64,000 nucleotides of DNA from Liolophura sinensis (Eukaryota; Mollusca; Polyplacophora; Chitonida; Chitonidae): the NCBI RefSeq assembly GCF_032854445.1, contig NW_027017953.1, forward strand, positions 252,501 through 316,500, in the 5' to 3' direction. The notes under the pieces were generated by a model. The model did not search any database. It was given only the letters and a program-made list of their open reading frames with translations, and had not been told where the DNA came from. The position numbers and the translations under genes are program-made. Position 1 is the stretch's first letter. Each line of letters begins with the position of its first letter. Positions 26,901 through 38,900 of the stretch are shown in pieces.

Positions 26901-29900
26901 TGTGTGGCCTGTGGTAAGTTTGACCTGTGGTCTTTGTTTGAACTGTGGTGAGTTTTGACCTGTGGTCTTTGTGTGGCCTGTGGTGAGTTTGACCTGTGAT
27001 ATATGAGTGGCCTTTGGTGAGTTTGACCTGTGGTCTGTGTGTGGCCTGTGGTAAAGTTGACATATGGTCTGTGTGTGGGTGAGTTTGACCTGTGGTCTGT
27101 GTGTGACCTGTGGTAAAGTTGACATATGGCCTGTGTGTGGGTGAGTTTGACCTGTGGTCTGTGTGTGGCCTGTGGTAAAGTTGACATATGGCCTGTGTGT
27201 GGGTGAGTTTGACCTGTGGTCTGTGTGTGATATGTGGTAAGTTTTACCTGTAGCCTGTGCGTGGCCTGTGGTGTGTTTGGTCTCTGGCCTGTGTGTAGTG
27301 AGTTTGACCTGTGGTCTGTGTGTGGCCTGTGGTGAGTTTGACCTGTGGTCTGTGTGTGATATGTGGTAAGTTTTACCTGTGGCCTGTGCGTGGCCTGTGG
27401 TGAGTTTGGTCTCTGGCCTGTGTGTAGTGAGTTTGACCTGTGGTCTATGTGTGATCTGTGGTAAGTTTGACCTGTGGCCTGTGCGTGGCCTGTGGTGTGT
27501 TTGGTCTCTGGCCTGTGTGTAGTGAGTTTGACCTGTGGTCTATGTGTGATGTGTGGTAAGTTTGACCTGTGGCCTGTGCGTGGCCTGTTGTGTGTTTGGT
27601 CTCTGGCCTGTGTGTAGTGAGTTTGACCTGTGGTCTATGTGTGATCTGTGGTAAGTTTGACCTGTGGCCTGTGCGTGGCCTGTGGTGTGTTTGGTCTCTG
27701 GCCTGTGTGTAGTGAGTTTGACCTGTGGTCTATGTGTGATCTGTGGTAAGTTTGACCTGTGGCCTGTGCGTGGCCTGTGGTGTGTTTGGTCTCTGGCCTG
27801 TGTGTAGTGAGTTTGACCTGTGGTCTGTGTGTGGCCTGTGGTGAGTTTGACCTGTGGTCTGTGTGTGGCCTGTGGTGTGTTTGGTCTCTGGCCTGTGTGT
27901 AGTGAGTTTGACCTGTGGTCTATGTGTGATCTGTGGTAAGTTTGACCTGTGGCCTGTGCGTGGCCTGTGGTGTGTTTGGTCTCTGGCCTGTGTGTAGTGA
28001 GTTTGACCTGTGGTCTGTGTGTGACCTGTGGTGAGTTTGACCTGTGGTCTGTGTGTGGCCTGTGGTGAGTTTGACCTGTGGTCTGTGTGTGATATGTGGT
28101 AAGTTTTACCTGTGGCTTTTGTGTGGCCTGTGTGTGACCTGTGGTGAGATTGGTCTCTGGCCTGTGCTTGGCCACCGGTGAGTTTGACCTGTGATTTGTG
28201 TGTGGCCTTTGGTGAGTTTGACCAGTGGTCTGTGTGTGACCTGTGGTGAGTTTGACATGTGCTCTGTGTGTGGCCAGGGGTGAGTTTGACCTTTGGTCTG
28301 TTTGTGGCCTGTGGTGAGTTTGGTCTCTGGTCTGTGTGTGGCCTTTGGTAAGTTTGATCAGTAGTCTTTCTGTGGCCTGTGGTAAGTTTGATCATTAGTC
28401 TGTGTGCGGCCTGTGGTGAATTTGTCCTCTGGCCTGTGTGTGGCCAGTGGTGAGTTCGACCTGTGATCTGTGTGTGGCCTGTGGTAAGTTTGACCTGTGA
28501 TCTGTGTGTGGCCTTTGGTGAGTTTGACCTGTGGTCTGTGTGCGGTCATTGGTGAGTTTGACCTGTGGTCTGTGCGTGGATGAGTTTGACCTCTGGCCTG
28601 TGTGTGGCCAGTGGTGAGTTTGGTTTCTGGCCTGTGTGTGGCCAGGGGTAAGTTTGACCTGTGATCTCTGTGTGGCCTGTGGTAAATTTGACCTGTGGTC
28701 TGTGTGTGACCTGTGGTGAGTTTGACATGTTGTCTTTGTTTGAATTGTGGTGAGTTTGACCTGTGGTCTATGTGTGGCCTATGGTGAGTTTGACCTGTGG
28801 TCTGTGTGTGGGTGAGTTTGACCTGTGGTCTGTTTGTGGCCTGTGGTGAGTTTGACCTCTGGCGTGTTTGTTGCCAGTGGTGAGTTTGGTCTCTGGCCTT
28901 TGCTTGGCCAATGGTTGGTTTGACCTGTGATTTGTGTGTGGCCTTTGGTGAGTTTGACCTGTGGTCTGTGTGTGGCCTATGATGAGTTTGACCTGTGATC
29001 TGTGTGTGGCTTTTGGTGAGTTTGACCTGTGATCTGTGTGTGGCCTGTGGTAAGTTTGACATGTGGTGTGTGTGTGGCCTGTGTGTGGTCTTTGGAGAGT
29101 TTGGTCTCTGGCCTGTGTGTGGCCTGTGGTGAGTTTGACATGTGATCTGTGTGTGGCTTTTGGTGAGTTTGACCTGTGGTGTGTGTGTGGCCTGTGGTGA
29201 GTTTGACATGTGGTCTATGTGTGGGTGAGTTTGACCTGTGGTCTGTGTTTGGCCTGTGGTACGTTTGACCTCTGGCGTGTTTGTTGCCAGTGGTGAGTTT
29301 GGTCTCTGGCCTTTGTGTGGCCAATGGTGAGTTTGACCTGTGGTCTGTGTGTGGCCTATGATGAGTTTGACCTGTGGTCTGTGTGTGGGTGAGTTTGACC
29401 TGTGGTCTGTTTGTGGTCTGTGGTGAGTTTGACTGTGATCTGTGTGTGGCCTGTGGTGAGTTTGATCAATAGTCTGTGTGTGGCCGGTGGTAAATTTGTC
29501 CTCAGGCCTGTATTTGTCCAGTGGTGAGTTCGACCTGTGATCTGTGTGTGGCCTGTGCCAAGTTTGACCTGTGATCTGTGTGTGGCCTGTGTTGAGTTTG
29601 ATCAATAGTCTGTGTGTTGCCTTGGGTGAATTTGTCCTCTGGCCTGTGTGTGGCCTGTGGTGAGTTTGGTTTCTGGTCTGTGTATGACCTGTGGTAAGTT
29701 TGATCAATTGTCTGTGTGGCCTGCAGTGAATTCGTCCTCTGGTCTGTGTGTGGCCTGTGGTGAGTTTGGTCTCTGGTCTGTGTGTGGCCTGTGGTAAGTT
29801 TGACCTGTGATCTGTGTGTGGCCTTTGGTGAGTTTGACCTGTGGTCTGTGTGGCCTGTGGTGAATTTGTTCTCTGGCCTGTGTGTGGCCTGTGGTGAATT

Positions 29901-32900
29901 TGTCCTCTGGTCTGTGTGTGGCCAGTGGTGAGTTTGGTCTCTGGTCTGTGTGTGCCCTGCGGTAACTTTGATCAATAGTCTGTGTGTGGCCTGTGGTGGA
30001 TTTGTCCTCTGGCCTGTGTGTGGCCTGTGGTAAATTTAAGGTGGTCATCTGTTTCTTTGTCAGGAAGATGATCAGATATGACTAGGTCAGGAAGGTGGTC
30101 AGCCTGTGAACAAGCCAAGAAGCTGTTCAGCTTTTATTAGGTCAGGAAGCCGGTCAGCTGTGACCACAGTAGGTCAGGAAGCTGGTCAGCTGTGACTACA
30201 GTAGGTCACAAAGCTGGTCAGCTGTGACTACACTAGGTCACAAAGCTGGTCATTTGTGACTGCAGTAGGTCAGAAAGATGGTCAGGTATCTAGCCAAGCT
30301 CTGTGATTTACTCTGTTCTCTGTTGTATAAGTGAAACATTCAGATTCTTGAGAAGGTTTGAACATGAGCCAAATCAAACAGGTTGTCATCTACCTGTTGT
30401 AGAGTGGTGGTCTACTCACTCAGGTAACTCCAGTTTCATTCACCTATTATCAGGACCACAGTTGTGGAAATGAAACATTTTTGAGTACAGCAATGAACAC
30501 AAATCAAATAAATGAATAAATAAATAATGATGACGTGGTGTACTCTTAAACATTGTACAAATGTACGACAGTATTTTATCACCTCTTCATTTCCCAATTC
30601 ACACACTGGAATCTGGATGTTTACAATCACTGGTGTGGCAGTTCTAGTGTTAACTATAGCTGCTGATGTGTTGTTGTAGGGATCTTGTGTGGAATTGTGT
30701 TCGGCCTGTGTGTAGCCATTCCTGGTAACCATTGGGGCAGCAGCACCGAGTGGCCAACCATCGAAATGAAGTCCAGGTAATTATATATCTGCAGTAAAGC
30801 TGTGAGACCCTGTGAAGTGCTGGCTGTTACATCAGCCATACAACCTCATTCCACGATACTGGCTGTTACATCAATCATACAACCTTATTCCAGGGTGCTG
30901 GCTGTTACATCAATCATACAACCTTATTCCAGGGCGCTGGCTGTTACATTAACCATACAACCTCATTCCACGATACTGGCTGTTACATCAATCATACAAC
31001 CTCATTCCAGGGTACTGGCTGTTACATCAATCATACAACCTTATTCCAGGATACTGGCTGTTACATCAGCCATACAACCTCATTCCAGGATTCTGGCTGT
31101 TAAATCAATCATACAACCTCATTCCAGAGTACTGGCTGTTACATCAATCATACAACCTCATTCCAGGATACTGGCTGTTACATCAATCATACAACCTCAT
31201 TCCAGGGTGCTGGCTGTTACATCAGCCATACAATCTTATTCCAGTCTCCTGGCTGTTACATCAATCATACAACCTCATTCAAGGGTACTTTCTGTTACAT
31301 CAACCATACAACTTCATTCCAGGGTACTTTCTGTTACATGAACTATACAGCCTCATTTCAGGGTGCTGGCTGTTACAGGAACCATACAACCTCATTCCAG
31401 AGTGCTTGCTGTTACATCAATCACACAACCTCATTCGAGGATACTGGCTGTTACATCAGCCATACAACATTCCAGGATACTGGCTGTTACATCAGCCATG
31501 CAACCTCATTCCAGGGTACTTGGTGTTACATCAGCCATACAACCTTATTCAAGGGTGTTGGCTGTTACATTAACCATACAACCTCATTCTAGGGTGCTGG
31601 CTGTTACATCAACAATACAGTCTCATTCCAGGGTGCTGGCTGTTACATTTACCATACAAGCTCATTCCAGGGTGCTGGCTGTTACATCAGCAATACCGTG
31701 TCATTCCAGGGTGCTGGCTGTTACATTTACCATACAAGCTCATTCCAGGGTGCTGGCTGTTACATTTACCATACAAGCTCATTCCAGGGTGCTGGCTGTT
31801 ACATCAGCAATACAGTTTCATTCCAGGGTGCTGGCTGTTACATTTACCATACAAGCTCATTCCAGGGTGCTGGCTGTTACATCAGCAATACAGTTTCATT
31901 CCAGGGTGCTGGCTGTTACATTTACCATACAAGCTCATTCCAGGGTGCTGGCTGTTACATCAGCAATACCGTGTCATTCCAGAAGCTGTTCCATCAATCA
32001 TATAACCTCATTCCAGGGCGGTGATAAGACATTGGCTTGAAAAAACTGAAAGAGATTTCACTTCTAGAAAATACACAGTTAATGTATTTATTAATTTATT
32101 TGATTGGTTTTTAACGCTGTACTCAAGAATATTTCACTTATACGAAGACGGCCAGCATTATGATGGCAGGAAACCGGGCCAAGCCCGGCGGAACCCACAA
32201 CCATCCGCAGGTTGCTGGCAGACCTTCCCACTTGTGGCCGGAGAGGAAGCCAGCATGAGCTGGACATGAACTCACAGCGACTGCATTGCTGAGTCACAGT
32301 GTCCCCAAAAATTTATTTTTTTTTATGACATAATTTTTCAGCATAAAGAGAAGAATGAGAGCCAGACAAGAATAATTAGGAATCAAAACAGTTTGAAAGC
32401 TTTCCTGATTGAAAAGTCAAGTTAATATTTTATATACCTGTCATAATGGAGGGTTTAAGCACTCCTAAATTTCCTAATTCTGTTAAAGCCGATCAACATA
32501 GACAGTATAGAGATGGTGTGACGTTGGAGAGAAGCTCCAATGGTTGTGGAAGTCATGCGCCGGACTCTGGAGGAACTGTGAATAGGAGTGGTGTGCAAAA
32601 GTATCATAGGCTGTAGATTGTATTATAACGTAATGTGAACCTACTTCACAGTTTATACCACTTCATAATTTAGACCACTTCACAATATACCACTTCACAG
32701 ATTTATACCACTACACAATATACCATTTCACAGTTTATATCACTTTACAGTTTATACTACATTACAGTTTATATCACTTCACAGTTTATACCACTTCACT
32801 CTTTATACCTCTTCACAATCTACCTCTTCACCATATACCACTTCACCATATTCCGCTTCACATGGGGGATGTAATGATGGGAAACAGTTGATGACAACTT

Positions 32901-35900
32901 TTCTGAGCTGCTGTGTCTAGAGAAGAAGATGTTCTCTAGAGGGTGTTTCATGTCTAGTGTTGGCAGCCATACTGGAGTACTGCAGCCATACTGGAGTACT
33001 GCAGCCATACTGGAGTACTGCAGCCATACTGGAGTACTGCAGCCATACTGGAGTACTACAGCCATGTCAGCCCATGTTAACAGGTTTCCAGTATGACTGA
33101 CTGGCTATTGTCCTGCAAGCTTGATGATTTCACATGCAACCCTCTATACATCACAGGAAAGGAAAGTTTGTCAATCTTGCCAGTGATGGTGGTTTACTTC
33201 AGGCACTGTTTTTTCACTCCAGGAATCTGACTGCCATCATAAAAAGGAAACATTTTTATGGCTTTAAACAATAATCAAATGAATAAATAAATAAACTTGC
33301 CATATTTTATTGATATTTAAATCATATTTTGATTATTCTGTCCGGCAGGGGTCTGTCCCGGAGTTTATGGGTGGGTGTTCTGATTGCCATACCTTCGGGC
33401 GCAGGGGTGGCCTTCTCTATCCTGGGTGGTAATGCGGGATCTCTGGTAGGCGTGGCTATCTCGGCCTCCCTGTTACCTCCAGCCGTCAATGCTGTGAGTA
33501 TTACCCTTAACAATATATCTTAATGCACGAGGGGCTAACAGAGGGGCCAACAGTGGGGAATGCTGTGAATTAACTCTTTATTTTATATACCTTGCCTGAA
33601 TGGCTTCTCTGACTACAGGCTTGCTTAATAATCTGTTTCAAGGATTGGACAAGACCCAGAAGTCTCACAAATGGCAAAACAGATGTGAAAACATTGGATA
33701 GGATAACCGTTGGTAAATTATGTCTACAGTATGGCATAAACACCAATTAATTTATTTATTTATTTGATTGGTGTTTTATGCCGTACTCAAGAATATTTCA
33801 CTTATATAACGGTGACCAGCATTATGGTGGGTGGAAACTGGGCAGAGCCCGGTGGAAACCATGGCCATCCGCAGGTTGCTGGCAGACCTAAACACCAATT
33901 AGAGAACTGTGTCCACAGTATGGCATGAACACCAATCAGAGAACTGTGTCCACAGTACAGGATAAACACCAATCAAAGAACTGTGTCCACAGTATGGCGT
34001 AAACATCAATCAAAGAACTGTGTGCACAGTATGGCATAAACACCAGTCAAAGAACTGTGTCCACAGTACAGGAAAAACACCAATCAAAGAACTGTGTCCA
34101 CAGTATGGCATGAACACCAGTCAAAGAACTGTGTCCACAGTATGGCATAATCATCAATCAAAGAACTGTGTCCACAGTATGGCATAATCATCAATCAAAG
34201 AACTGTGTCCACAGTATGGCATAATCATCAATCAAAGAACTGTGTCCACAGTATGGCATAATCATCAGTCAAAGAACTGTGTCCACAGTATGGCATAATC
34301 ATCAATCAAAGAACTGTGTCCACAATATGGCGTAAACATCAATCAAAGAACTGTGTCCACAGTATGGCATGAACACCAGTCAAAGAACTCTGTCCACAGC
34401 ATGGCATGAACACCAATCAAAGAACTGTGTCCACAGTATGGCATAATCACCAATCAAAGAACTGTGTCCACAGTATGGCATAATAACCAATCAAAGAACT
34501 GTGTCCACAGTATGGCATAATCATCAATCAAAGAACTGTGTCCACAGTATGGCATGAACACCAGTCAAAGAACTGTGTCCACAGTATGGCATAATCACCA
34601 ATCAAAGAACTGTGTCCACAGTATGGCATAATCATCAATCAAAGAACTGTGTCCACAGTATGGCATAATCATCAATCAAAGAACTGTGTCCACAGTATGG
34701 CATGAACACCAGTCAAAGAACTGTGTCCACAGTATGGCATAATCACCAATCAAAGAACTGTGTCCACAGTATGGCATAATCATCAATCAAAGAACTGTGT
34801 CCACAGTATGGCATAATCATCAATCAAAGAACTGTGTCCACAGTATGACGTAAACATCAATCAAAGAACTGTGTCCACAGCATGGCATAATCACCAGTCA
34901 AAGAACTGTGTCCACAGCATGGCATAATCACCAATCAAAGAACTGTGTCCACAGTATGGCATGAACACCAATCAAAGAACTGTGTCAACAGATTGAAAAA
35001 AAGGAAAGTATCATCACTTGTGCTCCCACCAGCCTAATAGTAGCACATGTAGCACTCTTCCAGGCCATCTGTATATCTGGCCCAGGTTTTAGTTAAGCCC
35101 ATATTGCCAGACTATGTGCACACAGTGCTCATGTGTACAAGAACAGGAATAATGTAACTTCAGCAAAATGTTTGATGCACCTTATTGAGGTATTGAAATC
35201 TTGTTAAGAGCAATATTCATGCACTTTGAACAGAATACTGCACGATTTTGCAGAGCCATATATGGCGGTCTTTGTAGAAGTATTCAGTTCCCAGTATTGT
35301 GATAAGCTTGTTCTTTGTACTACGATATTGGATGTGTTGTATTTGAGCAACAACTTTCTTCTTTTAGCCTGTTTTGTAATACATGTAGTTAGATCTGAGA
35401 TCTGTTTTGTCATTCATGTAGTTAGATCTGAGGTCTGTTTTGTCATACATGTCGTTAGATCTGAGGTCTGTTTTGTCATACATGTAGTTAGAACTGAGAT
35501 CTATTTTGTAATACATGTAGTTAGAACTGAGATCTGTTTTGTCATACATGTAGCTAGATCTGAAATCTGTTTTGTCATACATGTAGTTAGATCTGAGATC
35601 TGTTTTGTCATACATGTAGTTAGATCTGAGATCTGTTTTGTCATACATGTAGTTAGATCTGAGATCTGTTTTGTCATACATGTAGTTAGATCTGAGATCT
35701 GTTTTGTCATACATGTAGTTAGATCTGAGATCTGTTTTGTCATTCATGTAGTTAGATCTGAGGTCTGTTTTGTCATACATGTAGTTAGAACTGAGATCTG
35801 TTTTGAATACATGTAGTTAGAACTGAGATCTGTTTTGTCATACATGTAGTTAGAACTGAGGTCTGTTTTGTCATACATGTAGTTAGACCTGAGATCTGTT

Positions 35901-38900
35901 TTGTAATACATGTAGTTAGATCTGAGATCTGTTTTGTGATACATGTAGTTAGATCTGAGATCTGTTTTGTCATACATGTAGTTAGATCTGAGATCTGTTT
36001 TGTCATACATGTAGTTAGGTCTGAGGTCTGTTTTGTCATACATGTAGTTAGATCTGAGATCTGTTTTGTCATACATGTAGTTAGATCTGAGGTCTGTTTT
36101 GTCATACATGTAGTTAGATCTGAGATCTGTTTTGTCATACATGTAGTTAGATCTGAGGTCTGTTTTGTAATACATGTAGTTAGATCTGAGGTCTGTTTTG
36201 TCATACATGTAGTTAGATCTGAGATCTGTTTTGTCATACATGTAGTTAGATCTGAGGTCTGTTTTGTCATACATGTAGTTAGAACTGAGATCTGTTTTGA
36301 ATACATGTGGCTAGATCTGAGATCTGTTTTGTCATACATGTAGTTAGATCTGAGATCTGTTTTGTCATACATGTAGTTAGAACTGAGGTCTGTTTTGTCA
36401 TACATGTCGTTAGAACTGAGGTCTGTTTTGAATACATGTAGTTAGATCTGAGATCTGTTTTGTCATTCATGTAGTTAGGTCTGAGGTCTGTTTTGTCATA
36501 CATGTAGCTAGATCTGAGATCTGTTTTGTCATTCATGTGGTTAGAACTGAGGACTGTTTTGTCATACATGTAGTTAGAACTGAGATCTGTTTTGTCGTTC
36601 ATGTAGTTAGACTTGAGGTCTGTTTTGTCATACATGTAGCTAGAACTGAGATCTGTTTTGAATACATGTAGTTAGAACTGAGGTCTGTTTTGTCATACAT
36701 GTAGCTAGAACTGAGATCTGTTTCACTCCTCTGAGCTTAGCTTTCAGAAACACAGATCTGTACTTTTCCTTTCATTGACACTATAAACAGGACATGTCAA
36801 CGTTGTAAGCTACAAAAACATGTTTCCTGTACAAGTACTTCTGACTTTTTATCACCTGGTAATAATAAAGACCGTAACAATTAACACAAATGTACCTGTT
36901 GCATCAAATGCAAGCTCAGCTTGTCGGAAAGGAAATCAATAAGATTACAATATTAAAAGGTGGATTGATAACTTATTTGAGGGTCTCAGCATTAATTTTT
37001 GTTGATTAATGTACGGAAGGAACTGTAAGCAGATATTGTGAAAAAAGGGCTTTTAGGAATTGTAGGAAGAGCAAGGGGTTTGGGAAGGTAGAAGGATGTC
37101 CAAATTGCTGCATTGGTTATAACTGCATTAACTGCAAAAATATTTCATAATGTGGTGATCTAAATTCAGAATTACCTTAAGATCAGGTGAAACATGTTAT
37201 CATTGCATTAAGCTGTAGCAAGTTGAGGACATCACAGATGACAGGACAGAGTTCCAGGTTTGCAGATGTGAAAATTCAGAGCAGTTAATGTGGGAGCTAA
37301 GCTGGGAACATGGCCAACCGGTCTCAGAGCAGTTAATGTGGAGGCTAAGCAGGGAATGTGGCCAACCGATCTCAGAGCGGTTAATGTTGAAGCTAAGCAG
37401 GGAATGTGGTCAACCAATCTCAGAGCAGTTAATGTGGAGGCTAAGCTCGGAACATAGCCAACTGATCTCAGAGCAGTTAATGTGGAGGCTAAGCTGGGAA
37501 CATGGCCAACCGATCTCAGAGCAGTTAATATGGAGGCTAAGCTGGGAATGTGACCAACCCATCTCAGAGCAGTTAATGTGGAAGCTAAGCTGGGAACATG
37601 GCCAACCGGTCTCAGAGCAGTTAATGTGGAGGCTAAGCTGGGAACATGGCCAACCGGTCTCAGAGCAGTTAATGTGGAAGCTGAGCTGGGAACATGGCCA
37701 ACCGATCTCAGAGCAGTTAATGTGGAAGCTAAGCTGGGAACATGGCCAACCGATCTCAGAGCAGTTAATGTGGAGGCTAAGCTGGGAATGTGACCAACCG
37801 ATCTAAGAGCAGTTAATGTGGAAGCTAAGCTGGGAATGTGACCAACCCATCTCAGAGCAGTTAATGTGGATGCTAAGCTGGGAATGTGACCAACTGATCT
37901 AAGAGCAGTTAATGTGGAGGCTAAGCTGGGAATGTGACCAACCGATCTCAGAGCAGTTAATGTGGAAGCTAAGCTGGGAATGTGACCAACCCATCTCAGA
38001 GCAGTTAATTTGGAAGCTAAGCTGGGAATGTGACCAACTGATCTAAGAGCAGTTAATGTGGAAGCTAAGCTGGGAATGTGACCAACCCATCTCAGAGCAG
38101 TTAATGTGGAAGCTAAGCTGGGAATGTGGCCAACCCATCTCAGAGCGGTTAATGTGGAAGCTAAGCTGGGAATGTGACCAACCCATCTCAGAGCAGTTAA
38201 TGTGGAAGCTAAGCTGGGAATGTGACCAACCGACCTCAGAGCAGTTAATGTGGAAGCTAAGCTGGGAATGTGACCAACCGATCTAAGAGCAGTTAATGTG
38301 GAAGCTAAGCTGGGAATGTGACCAACCCATCTCAGAGCAGTTAATGTGGAAGCTAAGCTGGGAATGTGACCAACCCATCTCAGAGCAGTTAATGTGGAGG
38401 CTAAGCTGGGAATGTGACCAACCCATCTCAGAGCAGTTAATGTGGAGGCTAAGCTGGGAATGTGACCAACCGATCTCAGGATTATGTAATAGTACTTTTA
38501 CATGTCACAAGACAAGCATGTACCACAGGACAAGCACGTACCACAGGAAAAGCACGTACCACAGGACATGCATATACCACAGGACAAGGATATACCACAG
38601 GACAAGCATATACCACAGGACAAGCATGTACCACAGGACAAGGATATACCACAGGATAAGCATATACCACAGGACAAGCATGTACCACAGGACCAGGATG
38701 TACCACAGGACAAGCATGTACCACAGGACAAGCATGTACCACAGGACAAGCACATACCACAGGACAAGCACATGGAATAAAGTCTTCTCCTTGTCAGCTC
38801 ACATGTCACAAGACAAGCACATGAAATAAATATTTTTGTTTGCCTACTCACATGCCACAGGACAGGCATGTGGAATAAAATTTTCCATTTGCCTGCTCAC

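Noticed and set aside
26516-30048. Chain of minus-strand Thr/His/Gln-rich ORFs up to 449 codons
   Set aside because: They translate the reverse of the 34-bp array ([12 protein letters not shown]). The + strand of the same interval contains exon 8 and its donor-derived repeat.
35226-36635. Hydrophobic repeat ORF ([11 protein letters not shown]) that looks membrane-like
   Set aside because: It is a translation of the 33-bp array, with several frames on both strands equally open.
38505-38770. Short-unit array as a CRISPR or regulatory iteron cluster
   Set aside because: The contiguous 18-bp units have no spacers and lie within an intron.
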